Of a stretch of 64,000 bases of DNA, positions 39,436 through 47,043 are shown one piece after another. The DNA is taken from NCBI RefSeq assembly GCF_006715565.1, contig NZ_VFNL01000001.1, forward strand, positions 372,001 to 436,000. Reading direction: 5' to 3'. Position numbers and translations under genes: made by a program. Within the stretch, counting starts at the first letter, position 1. Each line of letters starts with the position of its first letter. Source of the DNA: Microbacterium sp. SLBN-154 (lineage in GTDB: Bacteria > Actinomycetota > Actinomycetes > Actinomycetales > Microbacteriaceae). The notes below the pieces were generated by a model. That model was not told the origin of the DNA. It saw only the letters and a program-made list of their open reading frames with translations, and did no database searches.

Positions 39436-39686
39436 CCGACGTCCTGCACCTTCTGAACGCTCTCGATCCCTCTGGGCTTGATCCCGGAGACGAAGACGGC
39501 GCACCGGCCGACGAGTACAGCCCAGAGGCAACGGCAATAGCGAGCAAGCTACGAGCGAGTGGGCTCATCACCACGGAAGACATCAATATGATCTGGGCCG
39601 ACTGGTTCGGTGAATCCCTGGCTGCCGACACCGATGGACTCGCAGACTTCGTCAGGGATCTGAACGCGCTGATGAAGCGTCCCTGA
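39399..39686 (+). CDS. DUF1871-like small protein
   Basis: Acidic protein of 95 residues beginning at GTG 39399. The pattern DVLHLLNALDPSGLDPGDED followed by ADEYSPEATAIASKL and a final MIWADWFGESL resembles DUF1871-type proteins. These are small helical proteins often found near polymorphic toxins as candidate immunity proteins. No toxin gene is evident beside it. The assignment is by pattern only. Confidence 0.55.
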   Translation: MDKNRRASTQLITDVLHLLNALDPSGLDPGDEDGAPADEYSPEATAIASKLRASGLITTEDINMIWADWFGESLAADTDGLADFVRDLNALMKRP

Positions 39687-40226
39687 GTTGAGGCGAGGTG
39701 CCGCCCGGTCGCCGATCGTTCAGCGATCCCGATCAGCCATTACCCCAGCGGCGTTAACTGCGACTGAGGTGTCCGCTAACCGCCGGCACCTCACCCAGCT
39801 CGGCGCTGATCAGTCGGTTCGTTGTAGTGGTCGTTCGGTGTATCCGCCTGTGTCCCCGGCCGATTTTGGCGCGTTTCGTAAGGCTCAGGTTCGGGCCGAA
39901 AGAACCGCACTACTCGCTGCCAAATTGACGATCTCGCAGTCGTCGAAGCTCCCGTCGTTGGTCACGCCCTACGCGCGCTCGTATCGTGCCGCACGAGCCG
40001 CCAAGAACGAGACCTTCGCCGGCTGATCCTAGAGAGACGGGGACTGTCGCGCACGCCAAGGGATACGAGACACAGGTCGCGGTTTGAGCAGGCGTGGGCA
40101 TGTGGCCCCTGCCGTGCAAATCTCACCAGACGGGTCCTGCGAACAGTCAGGTGACGCGAAGAACTGCTCGGTCACTGACCACGCGAGCTAAGCGAGCCAA
40201 ACATCTTGCGAGGTACCATCGCGCAT
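39687..40226. other. 540-bp gap with lower GC and no supported gene
   Basis: The stretch is less GC-rich than the flanks and has several short open frames. None has a convincing start, ribosome site or recognisable product. A 112-residue open frame at 39688-40026 on the plus strand was weighed and not accepted. The region may be decayed mobile DNA, but I see no transposase or integrase motif in it. Confidence 0.5.
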
Positions 40227-40748
40227 GTGCGGACAGACAGGAACGTGACCGGCGGGGCGCGTTCTGACCGTGATCTCGACGCCGTGACCGCAGTGAGAAT
40301 CGCAGGTGAAGAAGGCGAAGACCTACGTGACGTTGCTGTTGCGTTCGCTTGGTTCTTCTCCTTCCCGCTAGTTGGCATCGCGGCTCCCAGCCTTCCTGGC
40401 TCAAGCCTCGCTTTGAGCGCCTCCGGAATCATCGGGATTGTTTGGATCGTGAGCGCCCTGTGGGCTCCTCGATGGGGGCCCGTGACGAGCGCCATCCCCC
40501 TTCTCGGAGTCGCCTTCTTCCTCGTGTCACTTTTCGTCGGGAACCTGCTCGTGGGGTACGACCAGCCAACGATCCCTGGCGCGGGTCTGGCACAAGGGGC
40601 TGTGATTGCGCTCGTTGTCCTGGCTGCTGCCGGAGGTGCACTATCGACGGTCACGGTCGGGCGTGTGCGGGGCGCAGCGACGCTTGCCCACCTCGCTAGC
40701 GGCGTTGGGTTGTTGTTCGTCGTTGGCTGGTCGCTGTTAGCGAGCTAG
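40227..40748 (+). CDS. Hypothetical membrane protein
   Basis: Protein of about 173 residues with four or five predicted membrane helices (AFAWFFSFPLVGIAA, LSASGIIGIVWIVSALW, IPLLGVAFFLVSLFVGNLL, GAVIALVVLAAAGGALSTV, SGVGLLFVVGWSLLA). No family is recognised. GTG 40227 has a GAGGT element about 12 bp upstream; GTG 40245 is an alternative. It is isolated in the gene-poor segment before the CBASS operon. Confidence 0.6.
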   Translation: MRTDRNVTGGARSDRDLDAVTAVRIAGEEGEDLRDVAVAFAWFFSFPLVGIAAPSLPGSSLALSASGIIGIVWIVSALWAPRWGPVTSAIPLLGVAFFLVSLFVGNLLVGYDQPTIPGAGLAQGAVIALVVLAAAGGALSTVTVGRVRGAATLAHLASGVGLLFVVGWSLLAS

Positions 40749-40828
40749 CGTTGCGTGGTCGGCGCCTCCCTGATCGCCCGCTGGAGGATCGCTTACGAGT
40801 GCGCCGCGTGGCCTGAGGTCTGCAAGCG

Positions 40829-41191
40829 CTACCGGGCAGCCACGTACGCGCGCGTAATCCAGGCCCTTACCTCGTCATCGATCTCATCGACGGCACGCAA
40901 CTCGAGATGGTGCATGAACACACCTGCCCGCGGTTCGACCACCTCCTTCCACCTCGGGTTCTCGTCGCGCTCGGGCAGCGCCAGCGAAAGCACCAGCGGC
41001 GCGCCGCGTTCTCCCAGGTATTGACCGGGTGCCCACGCGATCGCGAACGTTCGTCCGGCACGGAATGCCAGCTGGCTCTTGGACAACTCCTCCGTCACCG
41101 TTCCCACCCCGAGGATCACAGCCCGCAGCGCGTTGAGGAGCCCGCGAGAGTCGGCGTGGTCAACGAGGTACTCCTCCAGATTCATGGACAC
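40829..41191 (-). CDS. DUF5655 domain protein
   Basis: Protein of 120 residues matching the DUF5655 pattern: KSQLAFRAGRTFAIAWAPGQ near residue 39, then VFMHHLELRAVDEIDDEVRA and a final AWITRAYVAAR. The domain is found alone or at the end of larger proteins and has no known function. GTG 41191 with an upstream GAGGT element is preferred; ATG 41185 is possible. Confidence 0.75.
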   Translation of the reverse strand: MSMNLEEYLVDHADSRGLLNALRAVILGVGTVTEELSKSQLAFRAGRTFAIAWAPGQYLGERGAPLVLSLALPERDENPRWKEVVEPRAGVFMHHLELRAVDEIDDEVRAWITRAYVAAR

Positions 41192-41362
41192 ATGGTGTCG
41201 GGGACCTCAGAGCGCGAGCAAGGTCACGCCCCGATCCTCGGCGACCGCGGTCGGCACACCGGCTCCGCTATACCGTCGAGGGCGGGCACCGAGGACACCT
41301 TTCACGCGCCGCATGGCTCGTCCGCGACGTGGCCCTCCCGTGCAGTGCCCGTGTGGGGATCG

Positions 41363-41638
41363 CTACCTACTTAGCGTTCGTCCGGCGGGGCCGGAGTATG
41401 GGCCTTCACGGACGACATGGCCAGAGTGCTCGACGAGCCGCGCGACGATCTCTGCACGACGCCCGATCATCCAGTCGGCGGTGACGGAGTCCCACTCTTC
41501 GTCCGACGGTACGTAGAGCACGAGAGGACTAGCTCCCCACCCGGCGTCGAAAAGGTAGCCGCGGGAACCCTCCCAGTACACGACCTCTTCCTTCCAACGT
41601 CCTTGGACCTCAAAGGTTTTGTCGTCGCCGTCTTCCAC
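41363..41638 (-). CDS. Small hypothetical protein
   Basis: Protein of 91 residues, charged and tryptophan-rich (GRWKEEVVYWEGSRGYLFDA, then EEWDSVTADWMIGRRAEIVA). It has good coding periodicity but no recognised family. It starts at GTG 41638. It is upstream of and parallel to the DUF5655 gene, 171 bp apart. The size and acidic nature would fit an immunity-type protein, but this is a guess. Confidence 0.55.
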   Translation of the reverse strand: MEDGDDKTFEVQGRWKEEVVYWEGSRGYLFDAGWGASPLVLYVPSDEEWDSVTADWMIGRRAEIVARLVEHSGHVVREGPYSGPAGRTLSR

Positions 41639-42206
41639 AGCGGAAGGCTACATCGGGGGATCGGTCGCTAGTCTTCCTGACCGAGCTGCCCGCAGCACGG
41701 ATCTTCCCGCTCGCGGTCCCGTTATGGCCACTGCACTACAGGGATCCCTAAACGGGAACCGCCCAATTGGGGCACCGTGTGCGCGCTGGCGACGCGCAGG
41801 CCCGACGAGTCGTATCCCGGCGTCCATCCCCTAGCCCGGACAAGCATCCGGCGATAATGCGGGCGAACTGACTCTCCCGTCTTCGCGACCCTTGGATTCC
41901 TTTTCGTGCTGAGCCCGCTAAGCCACCGTGGCGGGCAGTTTGGGCCGGCGAGCTCGCGGACTATCCCGCCGATGCGGCGATCAGACGTGCTTGTCCCTGA
42001 GGTCGGGCGAGAAGGACGCCGGTCACGTGGGAACAAAATCGACCTGCCCGCCGCCATGTAATCGCGCTTTGCTGCTCAAACGTTGCCGGCCATTGTCGCG
42101 CTTTCGTCAGTGCCGTACGGGCGTGTGACGCTCCTAGAGGCTGAGACGGGGCCGGGTGTCGGCAGCCCTCACTAGATTTGTGGGAGGGCAAGAGCTGGGG
42201 GTCTGG
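41639..42206. other. 568-bp gap upstream of the CBASS operon
   Basis: No supported gene. An imperfect inverted repeat (CCCGTTAT near 41725 with CTAAACGGG near 41750) is visible. A TAGATT element at 42174-42179, about 28 bp upstream of the cyclase start, could be the -10 of the CBASS promoter. GC content is lower than in the core regions. No recombinase or att site was identified. Confidence 0.4.
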
Positions 42207-43163
42207 ATGAGCGTTTTCGATGCGTTTGGTGCGTTCCAAACGAAGGTCAACGCGGACGTCGAGTCCGTGCGCGAAGCGCGCCGGCGCCGGGATGTATTTC
42301 GCGCCGCGTTCTCAAAGGAGGAGGACGTTCTCGAAGTCGTTTCGTCGGGCTCTCTGGCTCGCGGGACTCAGAAGGATCCAATCCACGACGTAGACCTGAT
42401 CCTGATTTACAGCGCCGATGATCACCCAGAGTGGGGAAACCCGGGCGCGTCCGCGGCGGCGGCATTGGACCACGTTCGCGGCCGAGTGAACACTCTGCTG
42501 GGCGCCACTGACGGGAGCCATGACAAAGTGGTGCGACTGGCTCGCTGGCGGAATCACGCTGTGAAATGCTTCCTCGATGACCCGAATGATGAGTCGGGGT
42601 TCACTGTCGACGTCATGCCGGCGCTCCGAGTCGGCGACCACCTGATGATCCCCGAGGCCGCTTCGGAGGACTGGGTGCACTGCGACCCCGAGTCGCTGAT
42701 TGCGGCCGTAGCCACGAAGCACAGCGAGTGGAACAAGTTCGCTGGCACGATCCGGATGCTTAAGCGGTGGGCGAGCGACCAGGACATCAAGATCAAGTCC
42801 CTCGTGATGGAGGTCCTCGCTCTCGATCATCTTCCTACCAGCTCGAATCAGCCGGCCGCAGTCAAGCAGTTCTTCGTTGCTGCGACGTATGCGATTGAGG
42901 GCTACGAGGAAGTGACCGACCCGGCAGGCTATTGCGGGCCCATCCAGGGAGATCTCGACTACGACGAGTTCGCGAAACGATTGCGCGGGGCGCGTGATCA
43001 CGCTATCCAAGCAATCCAGGCATCGTCCAATAACGACGCGGACACTGCTCTGTGGCACTGGGGTCAGATCTTTGGTGCAGACTTCCCGCACGACCCAAAC
43101 CCGGTCAAGGCTGCACCGGCGATGGTCGCACCGCGCCCGGTCAAGGACACTCCTCAGGGATGA
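42207..43163 (+). CDS. CBASS cyclic-oligonucleotide synthase (CD-NTase)
   Basis: Nucleotidyltransferase of 318 residues of the cGAS/DncV-like group, which makes a cyclic oligonucleotide alarm signal on phage infection. The active site is complete: GS at 48-49 in VSSGSLARGT, the metal-binding pair D61/D63 in HDVDLILIY, and the third aspartate near D135 in FTVDVMPAL. The second half is the helical OAS-like domain. The flexible C-terminal tail (APRPVKDTPQG) ends in glycine, as in type II CBASS cyclases that are conjugated through this residue. It is first of five overlapping genes. The product is not deducible, but TIR-SAVED effectors respond to cyclic tri-adenylate in a studied Microbacterium system. 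Confidence 0.93.
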   Translation: MSVFDAFGAFQTKVNADVESVREARRRRDVFRAAFSKEEDVLEVVSSGSLARGTQKDPIHDVDLILIYSADDHPEWGNPGASAAAALDHVRGRVNTLLGATDGSHDKVVRLARWRNHAVKCFLDDPNDESGFTVDVMPALRVGDHLMIPEAASEDWVHCDPESLIAAVATKHSEWNKFAGTIRMLKRWASDQDIKIKSLVMEVLALDHLPTSSNQPAAVKQFFVAATYAIEGYEEVTDPAGYCGPIQGDLDYDEFAKRLRGARDHAIQAIQASSNNDADTALWHWGQIFGADFPHDPNPVKAAPAMVAPRPVKDTPQG

Positions 43164-43684
43164 GCAACCGTCCTTCGCCGGTCGCGTGGTTCGAGGACGA
43201 TCCGCACCGGCTTCTCCGTGACAGGGAGGAGATCGGGCAGTTCGCCCCGGAGTTAAGATTCGTGGAGCCGACGACGGCGGCTCCCGGCGGAGGCTGGGTC
43301 GGCAAACTGCCCTTGTGGCCATTCGACCGCACTGCTCCCGCGGGTCTTGAAAGCCATTACCAGGACGGCGGGCTGGAACTAGTTGTCAACTACGGTCCGG
43401 CATACCCGATGGTGCCACCAGACCTGTGGCCGACGAATCCTTACCCGGAGATCGAGGAGCGAAGCCAAGCCGTGTGGCACGTTCTCCCGTCCGGCGCGTT
43501 GTGTCTTCTGCAAAGCGTGGGCCAGTGGCATCCCGAAGCGAGCATTACTCAGATGCTCATGAAGGCGGCGGGATGGAGGCTTGAGTACGCACTGATGAAG
43601 GCCGGACGTCTGGAGCGAATGACGGAAAGCGGGATCGTCTCGAACGCGGGTCTTGACGCGTTGCTCGTCGAGGCTGGTGCATGA
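43160..43684 (+). CDS. Stand-alone E2-like (ubiquitin-conjugating fold) protein of CBASS
   Basis: Protein of 174 residues with the bacterial E2 pattern: LVVNYGPAYPMVPPDLWPT near residue 75, then HVLPSGALCLL with the catalytic cysteine at C115 and a conserved histidine at H107. The rest is a UBC-like alpha/beta fold. It would carry the CD-NTase C-terminus as a thioester before transfer to a target. In the usual Cap2 this domain is fused to the E1; here it is a separate gene whose start and stop overlap its neighbours by 4 bp (ATGA), so the two proteins are made together. Confidence 0.88.
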   Translation: MSNRPSPVAWFEDDPHRLLRDREEIGQFAPELRFVEPTTAAPGGGWVGKLPLWPFDRTAPAGLESHYQDGGLELVVNYGPAYPMVPPDLWPTNPYPEIEERSQAVWHVLPSGALCLLQSVGQWHPEASITQMLMKAAGWRLEYALMKAGRLERMTESGIVSNAGLDALLVEAGA

Positions 43685-44973
43685 GAAACGCGCCGCATGT
43701 GATGGTTCCCCGCGACGCGCTGAGTAAGATCGCGTCGTCGCTGGAGCGTTCCGGCGACCTTGCCTTCCGCCACGTGCCGTCCGACGACCTATTCGTGGTC
43801 TCGGTCGTCGAGACCGCGCCCAGTGTCAGGCAGCAGGTGGACATCCCGAGGCAGTACTCGGCCTTACGGTCGGGCGATGCGCTGTTCCATGGCAAGTGGG
43901 TAAGAACCCCGGGCGGTCTCGCCAATCTCACTCATCTCCAGCTTCTGCAACGCCCCGGGACGATGTTGCCGCACGAGGATGCCACAAGCCTGTTCGGGGT
44001 CTCCATCAACCCCGGTGCCCAGATCTCGCTCGTCCTTACTCATGATTCCGCCCTGCCGGAGGAACTCCGAAAGGCAGGCGTGCAGGAGTTTGCGGGGTGG
44101 GCGGTGACTCGCGAAGGGGCATTCCCCTACCCGACTTCCTTGGAGCCCGAGATTCTTGGTCTCTCACAGTTGAGCGGGCTGTGGCCGTTGGCTGAAACTG
44201 CGTCCCTTTCCATCGCTGTCGTCGGGTGCGGAAGCATCGGCAGCGTCGCTGCTGATGCGCTCGCAGGGTACGGCGTCGGCGCGTTGCATCTCATCGACAA
44301 TGACCGTCTCCTGTGGCATAACCTCATTCGCCACCGGCTAGGCCCGGAAAGCGTCGGTCGGTTCAAATCGGCCGCTCTGGCTGACGCGATACAGGAGCGC
44401 TGGACAAACGACAACGTCGTCTCACACCCCATCGACGTCGTTCGCTCGGCCGACGTCTTTCGCAGTGTCATCCGCGAAGTTAACCTCGTCTTGTGCGCAG
44501 CGGACGGTATAGCGCCGCGTCGGGTTGTCAGTCACGCCGCTCGGCGAGCAGGGGTTCCGGCCGTCTTGGCCTGCGTCCTCGACCAAGGGGCAATCGGCGA
44601 GATCGTACGACTTCGCCCGTCGCCGCGCTTCGGATGCCTCTTGTGTCTGCGGGCGCAGCTGGCTGGAGAGGGCGCAATGGACGCCGAGGCAGATCAGGAA
44701 CTCGCCTACGGGACCGGCGAGGTTCATCAGCCCATGACGGCGTCTCCTGGAGACCTGCAGGCCGTTGGGATCTTCGCAGCGAAGGCGGCTATCGCCACGC
44801 ATCTCGAATCACGGTACGGCGACAGTTCACAACTATTGCCGGGTGAGCACGCGGTTCTCGGATTGCGACCTCAACGCGACCTCGTTCCCCCTTTCAACCT
44901 TGAGCACGCCGGAGAAGTCCGGTGGTCGTCGATCCCGCCGCCGCGGGAAGGATGCCCAACATGCAATCCGTAG
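43681..44973 (+). CDS. E1-like (ThiF/MoeB) adenylating enzyme of CBASS
   Basis: Protein of 430 residues. The first 160 residues form a domain that may match the linker/inactive-adenylation domain of Cap2. The ThiF domain begins near residue 177 with the nucleotide loop VVGCGSIGS and IDNDRLLWHNLIRH. Two CxxC pairs (C319/C322 and near 425/428, the C-terminal CPTC) form the structural zinc site of E1 enzymes. It should adenylate the C-terminal glycine of the cyclase and pass it to the E2. E2 (174 aa) plus this protein roughly equals the length of fused Cap2. The catalytic cysteine is not assignable by eye. Confidence 0.88.
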   Translation: MRNAPHVMVPRDALSKIASSLERSGDLAFRHVPSDDLFVVSVVETAPSVRQQVDIPRQYSALRSGDALFHGKWVRTPGGLANLTHLQLLQRPGTMLPHEDATSLFGVSINPGAQISLVLTHDSALPEELRKAGVQEFAGWAVTREGAFPYPTSLEPEILGLSQLSGLWPLAETASLSIAVVGCGSIGSVAADALAGYGVGALHLIDNDRLLWHNLIRHRLGPESVGRFKSAALADAIQERWTNDNVVSHPIDVVRSADVFRSVIREVNLVLCAADGIAPRRVVSHAARRAGVPAVLACVLDQGAIGEIVRLRPSPRFGCLLCLRAQLAGEGAMDAEADQELAYGTGEVHQPMTASPGDLQAVGIFAAKAAIATHLESRYGDSSQLLPGEHAVLGLRPQRDLVPPFNLEHAGEVRWSSIPPPREGCPTCNP

Positions 44974-45446
44974 TCCCGATAAGGATCACGCGCTCAGCGC
45001 TGCGACTCATAGCGAGCGAAGCGGTCGCGTCCTCGGACGGTAGAGAGACCGGCGGCGTACTGTTGGGGATTTCCGACGGCGAGCACATCACGATCCGCCA
45101 TGCTGGCGGTCCAGGTCCTGGCGCCAGGAGAACGCCGATGACATTCGACCGCGATCTCGTCTACGCGCAGGATCTCGCAGACGAGGCGTGGGCACGAGAT
45201 CGAAGTCAATGGATTGGTGAGTGGCACACCCACTCAAGCGGGCCGCTCTTCCCGAGCCCGCGCGACATCAGCTCATACCTCACTCATCTTGCGGACGCCG
45301 AACTCGGATTCACTCAGTTCGTATCAGTAATCGTCGGCCCGCCGACGCCCGAGGGAACGCCGATATCTGGGTGGATAGTGCGGTCGGCGCAGACCGTCGC
45401 ATCGCCGATAGAAGCCATCGAGGAGGACGATTCGCATGCCCACTGA
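44961..45446 (+). CDS. JAB/MPN metalloprotease (Cap3-like) of CBASS
   Basis: Predicted deconjugating isopeptidase of 161 residues. The JAMM motif is complete: E29 in RETGGVLLG, then H89-T-H91, seven residues, S99 and D102 in HTHSSGPLFPSPRD. Cap3 proteins remove the cyclase from its conjugates and so limit activation. ATG 44961 has a GGAAGG ribosome site about 9 nt upstream and overlaps the E1 gene by 13 bp; ATG 44952 is an alternative. Its stop overlaps the effector start. Confidence 0.92.
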   Translation: MQSVVPIRITRSALRLIASEAVASSDGRETGGVLLGISDGEHITIRHAGGPGPGARRTPMTFDRDLVYAQDLADEAWARDRSQWIGEWHTHSSGPLFPSPRDISSYLTHLADAELGFTQFVSVIVGPPTPEGTPISGWIVRSAQTVASPIEAIEEDDSHAH

Positions 45447-46743
45447 CCCTGATTCCGTCAACCCGCGTGACCCCGTCTTTGTCTCGTACCGACACTCCGA
45501 CGGCAAGCCCATCGCGGCAGAGCTGACGTGGTTGCTGCGTGCCGCGGGGATCCCTGTCTGGCGCGATGTCGATGACCTTCCCCCCGGAGACACACGAGAG
45601 CGTCTCCAGCAGGCGATAGATGACGGCATTTCCGGAGCGGTCATCGTAGTCACTCCTGAGATCGCCGCTAGCCCGGTGGTCAGAGAAGTCGAAGCTCCCC
45701 GCTTGCTTGACCTACATCGATCTCGACCGGCATTCGCGTTAGGCATCGTCAACGACGTGCACCGGCCCGACGGAGAGCTTGACTACAGTGCGCCCGACCG
45801 ACTGCTGGGGCTTGAGAGGTCTGAACTCAAGGGTGTCGACCAGCGTGAGACGACGCGGCCTGGCCTGGTGGAGATGGCGAAGCAAATGCTGTGGCATCGA
45901 ATCGCGTCGCTCCGTCCGGAGATTCTTTCGGAGTCGCGAGCCATTCGTATTTCTATACAGACGCGAAATACGCCGCAGGTGTATGACCGCACTGATGCTG
46001 ACCTGGATGTTCGACTTCGCCCCTCGACCCACGAAAAGCTGCCGAGCAGGGCGGGCCTCTTGGACCTCATGGAAACGGCTCCATTCCTACCAGACGCTGT
46101 CACCCGCTCCGCCGCGCACGGTCTCCACATCGAGGGTGGTGCACACCTGTCGGTAGCCGTCGCACTCGGAGCAATCATCCCGTCGACTCGAATCGGGCCG
46201 GTGACCGTCACAGATGGACGCGGTGACGACTGGCGCAGCACCACTGAGGCGCAGATCCCTGACCCTGAGCGTTTGCGCGTTCTTGGCCGATTTGCCGGTC
46301 ACCGTCCCCTGCCCGAAGACCGACGTGCCGACGTGGCGGCATACGTAGACCTTCAAACTCCACCCAGCAACGCCGCATTTGAGAAGTTCCTACGTGACCA
46401 TGACGCCATCCTCACCGATTGGGTGCATATCGCCGCCGTCCACGACGGTTTACTCGATGTAGGCGACGCTGGCAACCTCGCCGCGGAAGCAGCGGCCAGG
46501 CTCCGCGAGCTTTCTATGTCCAACGGGAACGCACGAGTGCACCTCATGTTCCGGGGTCCGTTTGCGGTCGCCACGCTTATCGGCCGTCTGACAAACACGC
46601 TCCGAATCACGTCGTACGAGTATGACGAGTCGCAGTCCCTGAGCGCCCCATTCGTCGGGCCGCGCTACGAGCCCGTCTTGGAGATACGAGCGTCGACACC
46701 AACAGGGGCCATCCAAGAAGTCGTAGTGCCCGACCACGCCTGA
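45436..46743 (+). CDS. TIR-SAVED CBASS effector (NADase)
   Basis: Effector of 435 residues. The N-terminal TIR domain spans about residues 12-130 (VFVSYRHSDGK; GIPVWRDVDDLPPGDT), with a candidate catalytic glutamate at E84 or E86 in SPVVREVEAP. The C-terminal SAVED domain (about 230-430) ends with VHLMFRGPFAVATLIGRLTN and YEYDESQ, the fold that binds cyclic oligonucleotides. In characterised TIR-SAVED proteins ligand binding drives filament assembly and NAD+ destruction, killing the infected cell. It is the last gene of the operon and overlaps the JAB gene by 11 bp. Confidence 0.92.
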   Translation: MPTDPDSVNPRDPVFVSYRHSDGKPIAAELTWLLRAAGIPVWRDVDDLPPGDTRERLQQAIDDGISGAVIVVTPEIAASPVVREVEAPRLLDLHRSRPAFALGIVNDVHRPDGELDYSAPDRLLGLERSELKGVDQRETTRPGLVEMAKQMLWHRIASLRPEILSESRAIRISIQTRNTPQVYDRTDADLDVRLRPSTHEKLPSRAGLLDLMETAPFLPDAVTRSAAHGLHIEGGAHLSVAVALGAIIPSTRIGPVTVTDGRGDDWRSTTEAQIPDPERLRVLGRFAGHRPLPEDRRADVAAYVDLQTPPSNAAFEKFLRDHDAILTDWVHIAAVHDGLLDVGDAGNLAAEAAARLRELSMSNGNARVHLMFRGPFAVATLIGRLTNTLRITSYEYDESQSLSAPFVGPRYEPVLEIRASTPTGAIQEVVVPDHA

Positions 46744-47043
46744 AAAGTTTGGTGCGTCTTCCTCGGCCGAGTGCTCGGCTACGGATCTCGCGTTGCGAGC
46801 GCGAAGGCACTCACACTCTGCCCGGGTCCTTGACCGGGCGTAGTTGCCCCAGGCGTTTGCGCGTTCACAGAGCATGCCGGCCGCGCGGGTGACGTCGCCG
46901 GGTGAGGGAACCTCGACGTCCACGACGTTGGTGCACTCGGTGAGTCACCGATTCGCATATGACCCGCCCGGTGACGTGCTCGACGATGGTGCCCCATCCG
47001 CGATAAAACAGGGAAACGCGATGAGCCGCTGACAGCGAGCCGA
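46744..47043. other. 300-bp gap at the CBASS/purine boundary with a possible gene remnant
   Basis: On the minus strand a frame open from about 46925 reads VDVEVPSPGDVTRAAGMLCE and continues RANAWGNYARSRTRAECECL before running into the antisense of the effector gene. It looks protein-like but is not recognised and has no proper end, so it may be a gene cut by the arrival of the CBASS block. Nothing else is visible. Confidence 0.35.

Noticed and set aside
39688-40026. A 112-codon plus-strand open frame in the gene-poor segment
   Set aside because: No ribosome site, no recognisable family and weak codon periodicity. It may be a remnant, but it is not supportable as a gene.
41725-41760. Imperfect inverted repeat upstream of CBASS considered as an integrase attachment site
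   Set aside because: No integrase, tRNA gene or matching direct repeat was found at the other end of the block.
42207-46743. CBASS operon considered as a Bil or Bub ubiquitin-like system
   Set aside because: E1, E2 and JAB genes are present, but there is no ubiquitin-like protein gene. A cyclase with intact catalytic residues and a SAVED effector are present, which define CBASS.
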